The notes beneath the pieces are model-generated. The model searched no databases, had not been told where the DNA came from, and worked only from the letters and a program-made list of their open reading frames with translations. DNA of 43,244 nt from Mesorhizobium sp. Root552 (GTDB taxonomy: Bacteria; Pseudomonadota; Alphaproteobacteria; Rhizobiales; Rhizobiaceae): assembly GCF_001427285.1 (NCBI RefSeq), contig NZ_LMFV01000016.1:1-43244 (forward strand). Direction: 5' to 3'. This document shows, piece after piece, positions 17,055 to 25,722 of this stretch; position 1 is the first letter of the stretch, and each line of letters starts with the position of its first letter. The translations under genes were made by a program, and so were the position numbers.

Positions 17055-17933
17055 TCAGATCAGGACACGCGGTTCGAAACGGCCCCGCACCGGCAGATCG
17101 AGGAGGAAGGTCTTGCCGGCATCCGGTTGTGCGGCGCGCTGTGTTTCATCCAGTCCTGCCCAGGCAGAGGTCACGGCCAGCCGGTCGGCATTTTTACCGA
17201 CAAAGGCCGGGCATGTCGGCTGGCCCACCGGCATTGCGATCGAGCGCAGCAGCCTGCCGTCCGGGGCATAGGCGGTGACGCGGCCCTCGCCCCACCGGGC
17301 GTTCCACAGCGTGCCGTCGAGGTCCACGACCGAACCGTCATGGTCGCCGGTTCCCCCGCCTCGGTCAGCAAAAACCATTGGCTCGCCAAGCGGCAGACCG
17401 GTCCCAGGATCACAGGCTGTTCGCATTATCAAGCCTGTCGCGGAATCGGTGAAATAAGCCATGGCTCCGTCAGAAGAGAAGGCGATCGAGTTTGGTATGG
17501 AGATGCCGGAAAACAGTGTGCGCAACTCTCCCTTGAAGAACCAGTAGATCGCGCCGGCTCCCTTCTGGGCCTTCTTGCCCATGGTGCTGACCCAAAGCGC
17601 GCCGCACGGGTGGACGCGCGCGTCGTTCGAGCGCGTTGCGGTGTTGTTCGCCTCGATCGGCGTGTGCAGCGTCAGCTTTCCGGTAGCGATGTCACGCACA
17701 TGAAGACCGGTTTCAGCGGCGATCAACTGCCGGTCACCGTCAATGACGGCAAGTGCGCTGGCCATCTGGCCGAGTGCGTGAACCGTTGCCGCGCCACCGG
17801 ACAAAGCCTGTTCGATCAGCCTGCCGTTGACGATGTCGAACCAGAACAAGGTGTCATTGTGCGGGTCGTATGTCGGCCCTTCGCCAAGCTCGCAAACATG
17901 GTTGGAAAGTGTGGAGACGCCGACATGCTCCAT
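17055..17933 (-). CDS. SMP-30/gluconolactonase-family sugar lactonase
   Basis: A 292-residue six-bladed beta-propeller of the SMP-30/regucalcin family, which opens aldonolactones to aldonates with a divalent metal. Visible family features are LGEGPTYDPHNDTLFWFDI (first metal Glu), the NDARVHPCGALWVSTMG region, SIPNSIAFSSDGAMAYFTDS and DHDGSVVDLDGTLWNARWGEGRV. It is the last gene of an operon with an SDR, dgoK and dgoA, so its likely substrate is galactonolactone or a related lactone made by the SDR. The ATG at 17933 shares a base with the dgoA stop (TGATG); a TTG one codon earlier is possible. Confidence 0.85.
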   Translation of the reverse strand: MEHVGVSTLSNHVCELGEGPTYDPHNDTLFWFDIVNGRLIEQALSGGAATVHALGQMASALAVIDGDRQLIAAETGLHVRDIATGKLTLHTPIEANNTATRSNDARVHPCGALWVSTMGKKAQKGAGAIYWFFKGELRTLFSGISIPNSIAFSSDGAMAYFTDSATGLIMRTACDPGTGLPLGEPMVFADRGGGTGDHDGSVVDLDGTLWNARWGEGRVTAYAPDGRLLRSIAMPVGQPTCPAFVGKNADRLAVTSAWAGLDETQRAAQPDAGKTFLLDLPVRGRFEPRVLI

Positions 17934-18571
17934 CAAGAAGTACCCGTTGCAGCATCCCAGCCCGCGACAGCCGCCCGCGCCCGCTCTGCCACTTCATCCG
18001 GCCGCATGCCGGGCTTGAACAGGCTGGAACCAAGTCCGAATACGGAGACCCCGGCCGCGAGATAGTCGGGGAAATCTTTCTCCGAGACGCCGCCCACGGC
18101 CCCGACTTTCGCATCGCGCGGCAGGACCGCGCGCATGGCTGCGATGCCAGCGGCGCCGAGCACATTGGCCGGAAAGAATTTCAGCGCGGATGCGCCGAGC
18201 TTGATGGCCTGGAAAGCTTCAGTCGGGCTGAACACGCCGGGCATCGTCACCATGTTGTGATAGGCAGCGCGGCCCATCACGGCGGCGTCTATGTTGGGGC
18301 TGACCAGAAGACGGCCGCCCGCCTTGGCAAGGTCGTCGACATCCGTTGTGGTCAGCACCGTGCCCGCCCCCACCAGCACGGTTTCGGGCAGTTCCGAAAC
18401 CAGGCGGGCGATGGACGAAAACGGATCGGGCGAATTCAGCGGCACCTCGATCGCCTCGATGCCGGCCTCATAAATGGCCCGGCCGACTTCCACCGCCTCC
18501 TCGGGTTTCAAGCCGCGCAAGATGGCAACCAGCCCGCGCTTCAGGGGTGGGAACGGTGCAGTCTGCGTCAC
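17933..18571 (-). CDS. dgoA: 2-dehydro-3-deoxy-6-phosphogalactonate aldolase
   Basis: A 212-residue class I aldolase of the KDPG/KDPGal family. The Schiff-base lysine is Lys131 in ALKFFPAN and a conserved Glu lies at 42 (IEAIEVPLNSP); VGAGTVLT and GAVGGVS are the phosphate-binding regions. It cleaves 2-keto-3-deoxy-6-phosphogalactonate to pyruvate and glyceraldehyde 3-phosphate. Assignment to DgoA rather than Eda rests on NSPDPF in the active-site region and on the adjacent kinase gene dgoK, whose stop overlaps this start by four bases. In E. coli DgoA works in galactonate catabolism. Confidence 0.88.
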   Translation of the reverse strand: MTQTAPFPPLKRGLVAILRGLKPEEAVEVGRAIYEAGIEAIEVPLNSPDPFSSIARLVSELPETVLVGAGTVLTTTDVDDLAKAGGRLLVSPNIDAAVMGRAAYHNMVTMPGVFSPTEAFQAIKLGASALKFFPANVLGAAGIAAMRAVLPRDAKVGAVGGVSEKDFPDYLAAGVSVFGLGSSLFKPGMRPDEVAERARAAVAGWDAATGTS

Positions 18572-19512
18572 GATGCTTTTCCTTCGGCAACGATCATCTG
18601 GTTTTGCCGCGCCGCCTCCAACAGTCCGGAGCGCACAGCCCGGTCGGCATCGACTTCGTTGACCGGAATGCCGGCAAGGCCAAATGCAGCCGCATAGAGC
18701 CTGCCCAGCGAACCAGAGGCGATCAGCACCACCGGTGCGTTTGCGTGCCGGTAACGGCGACGGGCAGACGCAATTTCACCGCCGATCAAAAGTCCCGACA
18801 GGCAAGCTGCGGCATCGCCCTGCTGTAGGTCATGCAGAAGCCCGGCGGCGCGAATCGCAAACAGCTTCGATGTCACATCGCCGCCCTCATTGAGGGCAGA
18901 AACGCACCAGTCGCGGAAGAACTGGCTGTCGGCAGCAACCGGCACCGGGTTTTCACCGAGCGAATGACGCAGGATCGAATGCGAGGCAAGCACCGAATAA
19001 AGTTCCCCGGTCGGCCAAGTGCCGAAGCCCGCCACCGCGCCGTCCTCGACCTCGACCCATTTGGAGTGGGTGCCGGGCATGCATACCAGGTGCTTTCCCG
19101 CGGCGGGCAGGCCCGCGCCGGCAAGCTGGGTTTCTTCCCCACGCATGACGTCAGGAAGCGCCGCCGTTCTTTGGGCAAGGCCCGGCACGATGCGAATGTC
19201 GCGACTGGGCCCGGCGACGCGCACCGCACCTTTGAGAATGGCGGTGATCGGCGCCGGCGTGTCGACATAGGATGCTTCCACCCATCCTTGCCGCGACCCC
19301 GCCATGCCGCAGATTACGACCGGCAGTGTCGACGGCGCGCCAAGGGCTGCCAGATGGCGTTCCAGCACATCGGCAAACCCTTTTTCGCGAGCGGTGATCA
19401 GCCCATCGTCGCCTCTTCGTTCGCCTAAAGGCTCGCCAGCGTGATCGAGCAGCCAGGCACGAAGTCGCGTCGTGCCCCAGTCCACTGCGGCAACAGCAGG
19501 AGTACCGCTCAC
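18568..19512 (-). CDS. dgoK: 2-dehydro-3-deoxygalactonokinase
   Basis: A 314-residue kinase of the DGOK family. The N-terminal nucleotide-binding loop is VDWGTTRLRAWLLD, ICGMAGSRQGW and MPGTHSKWVEVEDG are highly characteristic of DgoK, and a C-terminal ASGSLGRLYAAAF provides the adenosine pocket. It phosphorylates 2-keto-3-deoxygalactonate at C6 with ATP, feeding the DgoA aldolase encoded next. Start and stop both overlap neighbours by four bases (ATGA). No galactonate dehydratase gene is in this window, so that step must be encoded elsewhere. Confidence 0.9.
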   Translation of the reverse strand: MSGTPAVAAVDWGTTRLRAWLLDHAGEPLGERRGDDGLITAREKGFADVLERHLAALGAPSTLPVVICGMAGSRQGWVEASYVDTPAPITAILKGAVRVAGPSRDIRIVPGLAQRTAALPDVMRGEETQLAGAGLPAAGKHLVCMPGTHSKWVEVEDGAVAGFGTWPTGELYSVLASHSILRHSLGENPVPVAADSQFFRDWCVSALNEGGDVTSKLFAIRAAGLLHDLQQGDAAACLSGLLIGGEIASARRRYRHANAPVVLIASGSLGRLYAAAFGLAGIPVNEVDADRAVRSGLLEAARQNQMIVAEGKAS

Positions 19513-20276
19513 AGCATGCCCCCATCGACGATCAATGTCTGGGCGGTCAGCATGGCCGAAGCGTCAGAGGCCAGGAACAGGCATGGCCCCACCATGTCGT
19601 CGGCAAGCATGATCCGTGGAATGGACTGGCGGCCAATATGGGCGTCGAGCTTTTCGTCCGTCACCCATAATTCGCGTTGCCGTTCGGTGATAACCCAGCC
19701 CGGCGCGATCGCATTGGCCCTGATGTTGTTCTTGCCGTAGCGCCCTGCCAGTGCCTTGGTCAGGCCGATGATGCCGGCCTTGGCCGCCGTATAGGCCGGC
19801 ATGTCGCCGATGTTCAACATGAAGGATGTCGAGGTGAAGTTGATGATGCTGCCGTGACCAGCCTTGAGCATTCCGTCGAGCACAGCCTGGACGGTGAAGA
19901 AATGTGGCCGCAGATTGATCGCCTGATTGTCGTCCCACGCGGCGGGCGTGACATCCTCCACCGCATGCCGCACGTCGTTGGCGGCGTTGTTGACAAGCAC
20001 CGTCACCGGCCCGTGCGCCGAGGCTGCCTTGGCCACGGCATCGCGCAGTGCCTCGATATCGCGAAGGTCGGCCTTCAGGTAAAGCGGTCGTGCGCCGGTC
20101 GTGCGTTGAAGTTCATCGCACAGTGCCAGGCCCGGCTGGTCGGCAATGTCGATGAACGCGACCTTGGCGCCCTGCAGTGCAAAGCCCTCGGTCAGCTTTG
20201 CGCCAATTCCAGAACCGCCCCCCGTGATGAGTACGGAGGCACCTTCGAGATCAGCGAAGCGCGCCGATGGCATCAT
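19509..20276 (-). CDS. SDR-family sugar dehydrogenase (galactose 1-dehydrogenase-like)
   Basis: A 255-residue classical short-chain dehydrogenase. The cofactor motif is TGGGSGIG at 18-25, the acidic FIDIAD near 41-46 suggests NAD preference, and the catalytic residues are Ser149, Tyr162 and Lys166 (YTAAK). The usual NNAG is NNAAN. It is the first gene of the dgoK-dgoA-lactonase operon, so a role in oxidising a sugar (D-galactose, or L-arabinose/D-fucose-type analogues) to its lactone is likely; this is contextual inference. The start ATG has AAAGG 8 bases upstream. A palindromic operator lies about 100 bases before it. Confidence 0.82.
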   Translation of the reverse strand: MMPSARFADLEGASVLITGGGSGIGAKLTEGFALQGAKVAFIDIADQPGLALCDELQRTTGARPLYLKADLRDIEALRDAVAKAASAHGPVTVLVNNAANDVRHAVEDVTPAAWDDNQAINLRPHFFTVQAVLDGMLKAGHGSIINFTSTSFMLNIGDMPAYTAAKAGIIGLTKALAGRYGKNNIRANAIAPGWVITERQRELWVTDEKLDAHIGRQSIPRIMLADDMVGPCLFLASDASAMLTAQTLIVDGGML

Positions 20277-20368
20277 GTGCGAGACCTTTCCGCCGATTTC
20301 GCTTTTGTCGGCGGCGCATCCTATCCGTCAGCCACATATGGGCAAGCGCAAATATCGAGTATTTGCTA

Positions 20369-20383
20369 TTTTGTCAGACAAAA
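20369..20383 (-). promoter_or_regulatory. Palindromic operator for the dgo operon (FCD-GntR type)
   Basis: TTTTGTC-A-GACAAAA is a perfect 7-1-7 palindrome, 93 bases upstream of the SDR start, in an AT-rich intergenic stretch. Its core TTGTCnGACAA matches operators of FadR/FCD-type GntR regulators, the family that includes DgoR. No such regulator is adjacent, so the cognate protein is presumably encoded elsewhere. The only FCD regulator in this window is at 31503-32207, beside a different motif. Confidence 0.65.
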
Positions 20384-20407
20384 GAGAAATTGGGCGGTAA
20401 TTCGCCG

Positions 20408-21757
20408 TTAGATTCCGGCGGCGCGTTGCGCACCACGGAACTGATCGCGCAGGTAACCCAGTGTGGCGTCGGCATCGACCGGTTTGCCAAACAGGAAGCC
20501 TTGCCCGCCACCACAACCGAATTCCACAAGGCGATCGGCTTGCGCTTCTTCCTCAATGCCTTCGGCCACCACATCCATGCCAAGCCCCTCGCACATGGCG
20601 AGTATGGCGCGGATGATATGTTCGGAGGGGCGGTCCTCCAGGATCGAGGACACGAATGCCCGGTCGATCTTCAGCTTGTCGAAATGGAACTCACGCAAAC
20701 GCCCCAGCGAAGATTGTCCAGTGCCGAAATCGTCGAGCGCGACGCGGATGCCCACCCGGCGCAGGTCTTCAACGATTTTCTCCGCCGAAGCGGGGTCGTT
20801 CATCAGGCCGGTCTCGGTGATCTCGATCTCAAGCCGGCGTGGATCGAAGCCGGTCCGATCAAGGATGGAGAGGATGTGGAGGCCGGTGTTCTGGTCGACC
20901 AGTTGTGACGGCGACAGATTGAAGGACAGGAACAGGTCCTTTGGCCAGTTGCGCGCAGCTTCGGTCGCCTTGCGCAGCACCAGTTGCGAAAGCGGCCCGA
21001 TGATGCCGCGCTCCTCGGCTATAGGAATGAAAACGACGGGCGAAACGGGCCCAAGATCACGATCGGTCCACCGTGCCAACGTTTCAAATCCGATCGTGCG
21101 GCGCGTCCCGAGATCGACGATGGGCTGGAAATGCGGTTCCACCTCTCCGCCTGAAACAGCGCGGCGCAAGGCCTGCTCGATGCGGGTCACGCGCTTGGCG
21201 GCCTCCTCCATCTCGCGCGTATAGACAACGACTTTGCCACGCCCCGAACGCTTGGCGTGATAGAGTGCCGTTTCAGCCTTGTTGACGAGGATTTCGGTCG
21301 TTTCGTCGCCGGAATAAAACAGCGAGCAGCCCGTGGAGGCGGAAAGCCGCGCAGTGCGTTCGCCGACATCGTAAGGGGCCGACAATATCTCGATCAGCAT
21401 GCGAGCGCGCTCGGCGGCAGCTTCCTCGCTGAAGACCATCGGGTAGAGAAAGGCGAATTCGTCTGCACCAATGCGGCAGACTGTAGAATAACTGTCCATC
21501 GAGGCACGCAGGCGCATTGCCACCTGCGCAAGAATATCATCGCCAGCCTTGTGGCCGAAAAGATCGTTGATCGGCTTGAAGCCGTCGAGATCGAGAATGC
21601 CAATTGCAAAAGGCGCCGGATCGTCGGCCCGGTCGCTGATCAACCGGTCCACCTTGTCGAAAAAACGGCGATGGTTGCCCAGCCCGGTCAACGCATCGGT
21701 AAAGGCCAGGTCGCTGCCGTCCCTGCTTATTTGCCCGGTGCTAAACGGCGTTTGCAT
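20408..21757 (-). CDS. GGDEF-EAL cyclic-di-GMP protein with degenerate GGDEF motif
   Basis: A 449-residue soluble protein with no membrane or sensory domain: residues about 18-180 are a GGDEF domain (DALTGLGNHRRF, DLDGFKPINDLFGH) and about 190-445 an EAL domain. The diguanylate cyclase signature reads GADEF (97-101) instead of GGDEF, so cyclase activity is doubtful. The phosphodiesterase domain looks largely intact: ETL (225-227) for EAL, NLSPSQL, EITETGL, DDFGTG (342-347), K363 and QG (419-420). It most likely degrades c-di-GMP, with the GGDEF part perhaps sensing GTP. The start ATG has AGGA 6 bases upstream. It is divergent from gshB and monocistronic. Confidence 0.9.
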   Translation of the reverse strand: MQTPFSTGQISRDGSDLAFTDALTGLGNHRRFFDKVDRLISDRADDPAPFAIGILDLDGFKPINDLFGHKAGDDILAQVAMRLRASMDSYSTVCRIGADEFAFLYPMVFSEEAAAERARMLIEILSAPYDVGERTARLSASTGCSLFYSGDETTEILVNKAETALYHAKRSGRGKVVVYTREMEEAAKRVTRIEQALRRAVSGGEVEPHFQPIVDLGTRRTIGFETLARWTDRDLGPVSPVVFIPIAEERGIIGPLSQLVLRKATEAARNWPKDLFLSFNLSPSQLVDQNTGLHILSILDRTGFDPRRLEIEITETGLMNDPASAEKIVEDLRRVGIRVALDDFGTGQSSLGRLREFHFDKLKIDRAFVSSILEDRPSEHIIRAILAMCEGLGMDVVAEGIEEEAQADRLVEFGCGGGQGFLFGKPVDADATLGYLRDQFRGAQRAAGI

Positions 21758-21973
21758 CGGTTTTCCTGTTCTAACGCAAAGTATGGCCCGACAGTGGCAT
21801 GAAACCCTTTAGGAAACGTATCTTGGGAGAATGATTTCCTGCGCGGAGCATGGATGATCCGACACCGATTTCCTGACGTTCCATGTCTGCCGGTGATGGC
21901 CTGGGCAACCGCATTGGCAGGGTGCGGCAAGTCCCGTATATGACACGCGTCATGACTTCGGAGAGCCTTTGCA

Positions 21974-22915
21974 ATGCCGCTCAAGATCGCCGTCCAGATG
22001 GACCATATCTCCACCGTGTCGATTGCCGGCGATACGACGTTTGCATTGTCCCTCGAGGCACAGCGGCGAGGCCACACGCTCTACCACTACACGCCTGACC
22101 GGCTGACGCTCGCCAACGGCAAGGTCTTTGCACGCATCGAGGAGATGACCGTGCGCGACGAGAAGGGCAACCACTTCTCGCTCGGCGAACCTGTGCGCAC
22201 CGATCTTTCGGAGATGGACGTGGTCTTGCTGAGGCAAGATCCACCCTTCGACATGAACTACATCACCACGACACACATCCTGGAACGCATCCACCCGAAG
22301 ACGCTGGTGGTCAACGACCCGGCATGGGTGCGCAACAGCCCGGAAAAGATCTTTGTCACCGAGTTTGCGGATTTGATGCCGGAAACCCTGATCACCAAGG
22401 ACCCGCAAGAGGTCGCAGCCTTCCGCAAGGAATTCGGCGACATCATCGTCAAGCCGCTCTACGGCAATGGCGGCGCAGGCATTTTCCACCTGCACGAGGC
22501 GGACAGGAACCTCGCCTCGCTGCTTGAAATGTTCTCGCAGCTGTTTCGCGAGCCATATATCGTCCAGCGCTACCTGAAGGAAGTTCGCGCCGGCGACAAG
22601 CGCATCATCCTCATCGACGGCGAACCGGTCGGCGCTGTCAACCGAGTGCCCGCTGAATCTGAATCGCGTTCCAACATGCATGTCGGCGGCCGGGCTGAAA
22701 AGACCGAGCTTACAAGGCGCGAGCGCGAGATTTGCGAGGCGATTGGGCCATCCTTGAGAGACCGCGGCTTCATCCTCGTCGGCATCGACGTGATCGGCGA
22801 CTACATGACCGAAATCAATGTCACTTCCCCGACCGGTATCCGCGAAGTCAAGCGTTTCGGTGGCGCTGATATCGCCGCCTTGTTCTGGGACGCCGTAGAA
22901 GCAAAGCGACGCTAA
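21974..22915 (+). CDS. gshB: Glutathione synthetase
   Basis: A 313-residue ATP-grasp enzyme of bacterial GshB length. It catalyses the ATP-dependent joining of gamma-glutamylcysteine and glycine. Family landmarks: [23 protein letters not shown] at the N-terminus, [34 protein letters not shown], the glycine-rich loop [11 protein letters not shown], and [12 protein letters not shown] with the metal-binding Glu/Asn. GGAGAG upstream supports the ATG. A YifB/ComM ATPase gene follows on the same strand, 174 bases later. Confidence 0.95.
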   Translation: MPLKIAVQMDHISTVSIAGDTTFALSLEAQRRGHTLYHYTPDRLTLANGKVFARIEEMTVRDEKGNHFSLGEPVRTDLSEMDVVLLRQDPPFDMNYITTTHILERIHPKTLVVNDPAWVRNSPEKIFVTEFADLMPETLITKDPQEVAAFRKEFGDIIVKPLYGNGGAGIFHLHEADRNLASLLEMFSQLFREPYIVQRYLKEVRAGDKRIILIDGEPVGAVNRVPAESESRSNMHVGGRAEKTELTRREREICEAIGPSLRDRGFILVGIDVIGDYMTEINVTSPTGIREVKRFGGADIAALFWDAVEAKRR

Positions 22916-23089
22916 AAAGCTGCACGGCCGGCCTTTTGTTCCGCTCTTGCAACTCTACACAACCGAATTGCAGCCTATGCTTTAGATTGTTCCCTAAATG
23001 TTCTTGATTTGATCGGGCGCCTGTGATTAGCTCCTGAACGGGGCGTCAAGAGTAGCTGCCATCGCGCGGATACTGGACGTTTCGGGGGC

Positions 23090-24625
23090 ATGATGGTTTC
23101 ACGCGTTCGCACAGTGGCCTTCCAGGGCATCGAGGCCGTTCCGGTCGACGTTCAGGTCATGGTCGCGCCCGGCAAGGTCGGCATGTCGATCGTCGGCCTT
23201 CCGGACAAGGCGGTGGCCGAAAGTCGCGAGCGCGTGCAGGCAGCCCTTCATGCATCAGGGTTGTCGATGCCGGCAAAGAAGGTGACGGTCAACCTCGCGC
23301 CAGCCGATCTGCCGAAGGAAGGCAGCCATTACGATCTTCCCATCGCGCTTGGGCTTATGGCGGCGCTGGGCGCGATACCGGGAGATATGCTGGCGGCTTA
23401 TGTCGTACTGGGTGAATTGTCGCTCGACGGCACCATCGCCGCCGTTGCCGGCGCCTTGCCCGCCGCCATCGGTGCCAACGCCGACGGCAAGGGTTTGATC
23501 TGCCCCCATGCCTGCGGACCCGAGGCCGCCTGGGCAGGGAGCGAGATCGACATCCTGGCGCCTCGAAGCCTGATTGCAATCGCCAACCATTTTCGCGGCA
23601 CGCAGGTGCTGTCACGACCTGAAGCAGGTGTCCGTGCGGCCCCCAACGATCTTCCTGACCTTGCCGACATCAAAGGCCAGGAGAGCGCCAAGCGCGCGCT
23701 CGAAGTCGCGGCGGCGGGAGGCCACAATCTCCTGATGGTTGGTCCGCCCGGGTCCGGCAAGTCGATGCTGGCGCAGCGCCTGCCCTCGATCCTCCCGCCG
23801 CTGGCGCCGAAGGAACTGCTCGAAGTCTCGATGATCGCCTCTGTTGCCGGAGAATTGGCCGAAGGCCGCTTGACGGATCGGCGACCATTCCGCTCGCCAC
23901 ATCATTCGGCCTCGATGGCGGCGATGGTCGGCGGTGGATTACGCGCTCGTCCGGGCGAAGTCTCGCTGGCGCATCACGGCGTCCTGTTCCTCGACGAATT
24001 CCCGGAATTCTCGCCGCAGACACTCGATGCCTTGCGCCAACCGCTCGAAACCGGCGAGTGCATGATCGCGCGGGCCAATCACCGCGTCACCTATCCGGCG
24101 CGTATCCAGCTGGTTGCGGCGATGAACCCGTGCCGCTGCGGCATGGCCGGGGAACCGGGCTACCGATGCGCGCGCGGCGAGCGCTGCCGCACAGACTACC
24201 AGGCGCGCATCTCCGGACCCTTGCTCGACCGCATCGATCTCAGAATCGAGGTTCCGGCTGTCTCGGCCGCGGACCTCATCCGGCCCGGCAAGGCCGAAAC
24301 CAGTACCGCCGTGGGTGAGCGCGTGGCCATGGCCCGGACATTGCAACGCGAGCGGTTCGAGCGGTTGGGCGCTGGAGGCACTTCAACCAACGCGCATTGC
24401 CCGCAGGCGCTGATCGAGGAGATCGCCATGCCCGACAAGGCCGGCCTCGCCCTGCTGCACGATGCCAGCGAGAGACTCGGCTTCTCGGCCCGCGCCTATC
24501 ATCGTGTGTTGAAAGTCGCCCGTACCTTGGCCGACCTCGACGGCAGCGAAACGGTCGGCCGCATTCATCTGGCGGAGGCGATTTCGTACCGCATGACCAA
24601 CGAGCGGATGGCTCAGGCCGCCTGA
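23090..24625 (+). CDS. YifB/ComM-family Mg-chelatase-like AAA ATPase
   Basis: A 511-residue protein with an N-terminal ChlI/Lon-like beta-alpha domain (VVGLPDKAVAESRERV-type segment near 33-50), an AAA core with Walker A GPPGSGKS at 218-225 and Walker B VLFLDEF at 298-304, the Cys motif NPCRCG, and a C-terminal Mg-chelatase region (RISGPLLDRIDL, LGFSARAYHRVLKVARTLADL). In Vibrio and Haemophilus, ComM is a branch-migration helicase that promotes integration of transforming DNA; a similar role here is inferred. Two adjacent ATGs (23090, 23093) are possible starts. Confidence 0.92.
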   Translation: MMVSRVRTVAFQGIEAVPVDVQVMVAPGKVGMSIVGLPDKAVAESRERVQAALHASGLSMPAKKVTVNLAPADLPKEGSHYDLPIALGLMAALGAIPGDMLAAYVVLGELSLDGTIAAVAGALPAAIGANADGKGLICPHACGPEAAWAGSEIDILAPRSLIAIANHFRGTQVLSRPEAGVRAAPNDLPDLADIKGQESAKRALEVAAAGGHNLLMVGPPGSGKSMLAQRLPSILPPLAPKELLEVSMIASVAGELAEGRLTDRRPFRSPHHSASMAAMVGGGLRARPGEVSLAHHGVLFLDEFPEFSPQTLDALRQPLETGECMIARANHRVTYPARIQLVAAMNPCRCGMAGEPGYRCARGERCRTDYQARISGPLLDRIDLRIEVPAVSAADLIRPGKAETSTAVGERVAMARTLQRERFERLGAGGTSTNAHCPQALIEEIAMPDKAGLALLHDASERLGFSARAYHRVLKVARTLADLDGSETVGRIHLAEAISYRMTNERMAQAA

Positions 24626-24738
24626 CGGTTGGCTCACCTCCCTCATCCGTCGCTTGGCATTACAAACCGGATCGGGCAAGCCGCCTCACTCTAGGAAGAC
24701 TTCGGCTAAGCTTTCACTAGTTGTCCGTCAATGACGAT

Positions 24739-25722
24739 CTAGCCGGGATAACAACCGCGCTGGATGGCAAGACGCCGCACCAGCGCCAGTACCACGTCGA
24801 TGGTCGGCGTCGGCCGACCCGTCAGCTGCCCAAGCTCCTGCACGGCAGTCACCAGCGCATCGATTTCCATCGGCCGGCCACGTTCCAGGTCCTGCAACAT
24901 CGAGGTCTTGTGAGCGCCGACTTCGCCCGCTCCCTTGATGCGTCGATCAACGGCAATCGGAAATTTCACACCGAGGCTTTCACCGATCGCTTGCGCCTCA
25001 AGCATCATGGTGCGCGCCAACGCACGCGTTGCCTCATCGGAAACTATCTCGGCAAGCGTGCTGCCGGTCAGCGCCGAAATCGGATTGAAGCAGAGATTGC
25101 CCCAGAGTTTGATCCATATCTCGCTGCGGATGTCTTCACGCACCGGCGCCTGAAGTCCGGCAGCGATCATCTCCGCGGCAAGCTGCGTCACCCGCTCGCT
25201 CTTTTCGCCGGACGGCTCGCCCAGCGAAAAGCGTGTGCCATCGACGTGACGAACGATACCTGGCACATCGACTTCCGCCGCCGGATAGACGACAGCACCA
25301 ATCGCCCGCTCGGGGCCTATGCGATCCCAGATAGCTCCGCTTGGATCGACTGCTGCGACGCGCGCGTCTTCCAGCGGCCCGGCAAGCTTGTGGAAGTACC
25401 ACCACGGCACGCCGTTCTGCATGGTGACCACAGAGGTGTGTTCGCCAAGAAGCGGCACGATCTGATCGAGAGCGCCACTAAGCGAATGCGCCTTGAGCGC
25501 TATGACGACATAGTCCTGAACCCCAAGTTCGCGCGCATCCGCTGCGGCTCTTACCGCATAGGCGCTCTCCTCGCCGTCCTCGATCAGCCTCAGCCCGTCC
25601 TTGCGGACGGCCTCAAGATGCCCGCCGCGCGCAACGATCGACAGATCGGCGCGGCCGGCAGCGGCGAGCTTCGCCGCCACATAGCCGCCGATCGCCCCGG
25701 CGCCGAAGACCGCAATGCGCAT
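24739..25722 (-). CDS. Ketopantoate-reductase-like dehydrogenase (PanE/ApbA family)
   Basis: A 327-residue NAD(P)-dependent dehydrogenase. The Rossmann motif GAGAIGGY starts at residue 7; VVIALKAHS and TMQNGVPWWYF follow the PanE pattern, and the C-terminal domain contains the catalytic-type Lys in IWIKLWGNLCFNPISALTG and the GRPMEID substrate loop. Classical PanE makes pantoate for CoA synthesis. This copy is the last gene of an ABC importer/FAH/acyl-CoA ligase operon, with its ATG overlapping the ligase stop (TGATG), so it more likely reduces a 2-oxo acid intermediate of that catabolic pathway. The exact substrate is unknown. Confidence 0.85.
   Translation of the reverse strand: MRIAVFGAGAIGGYVAAKLAAAGRADLSIVARGGHLEAVRKDGLRLIEDGEESAYAVRAAADARELGVQDYVVIALKAHSLSGALDQIVPLLGEHTSVVTMQNGVPWWYFHKLAGPLEDARVAAVDPSGAIWDRIGPERAIGAVVYPAAEVDVPGIVRHVDGTRFSLGEPSGEKSERVTQLAAEMIAAGLQAPVREDIRSEIWIKLWGNLCFNPISALTGSTLAEIVSDEATRALARTMMLEAQAIGESLGVKFPIAVDRRIKGAGEVGAHKTSMLQDLERGRPMEIDALVTAVQELGQLTGRPTPTIDVVLALVRRLAIQRGCYPG

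Noticed and set aside
21940..21953. ATGAC-acgc-GTCAT inverted repeat upstream of gshB
   Set aside because: Five-base arms are easily found by chance and no regulator with such a site is suggested by the context.
22931..22943. GGCCGGCC followed by TTTT after gshB as a terminator
   Set aside because: The palindrome leaves no loop, and the flanking bases do not extend the stem.
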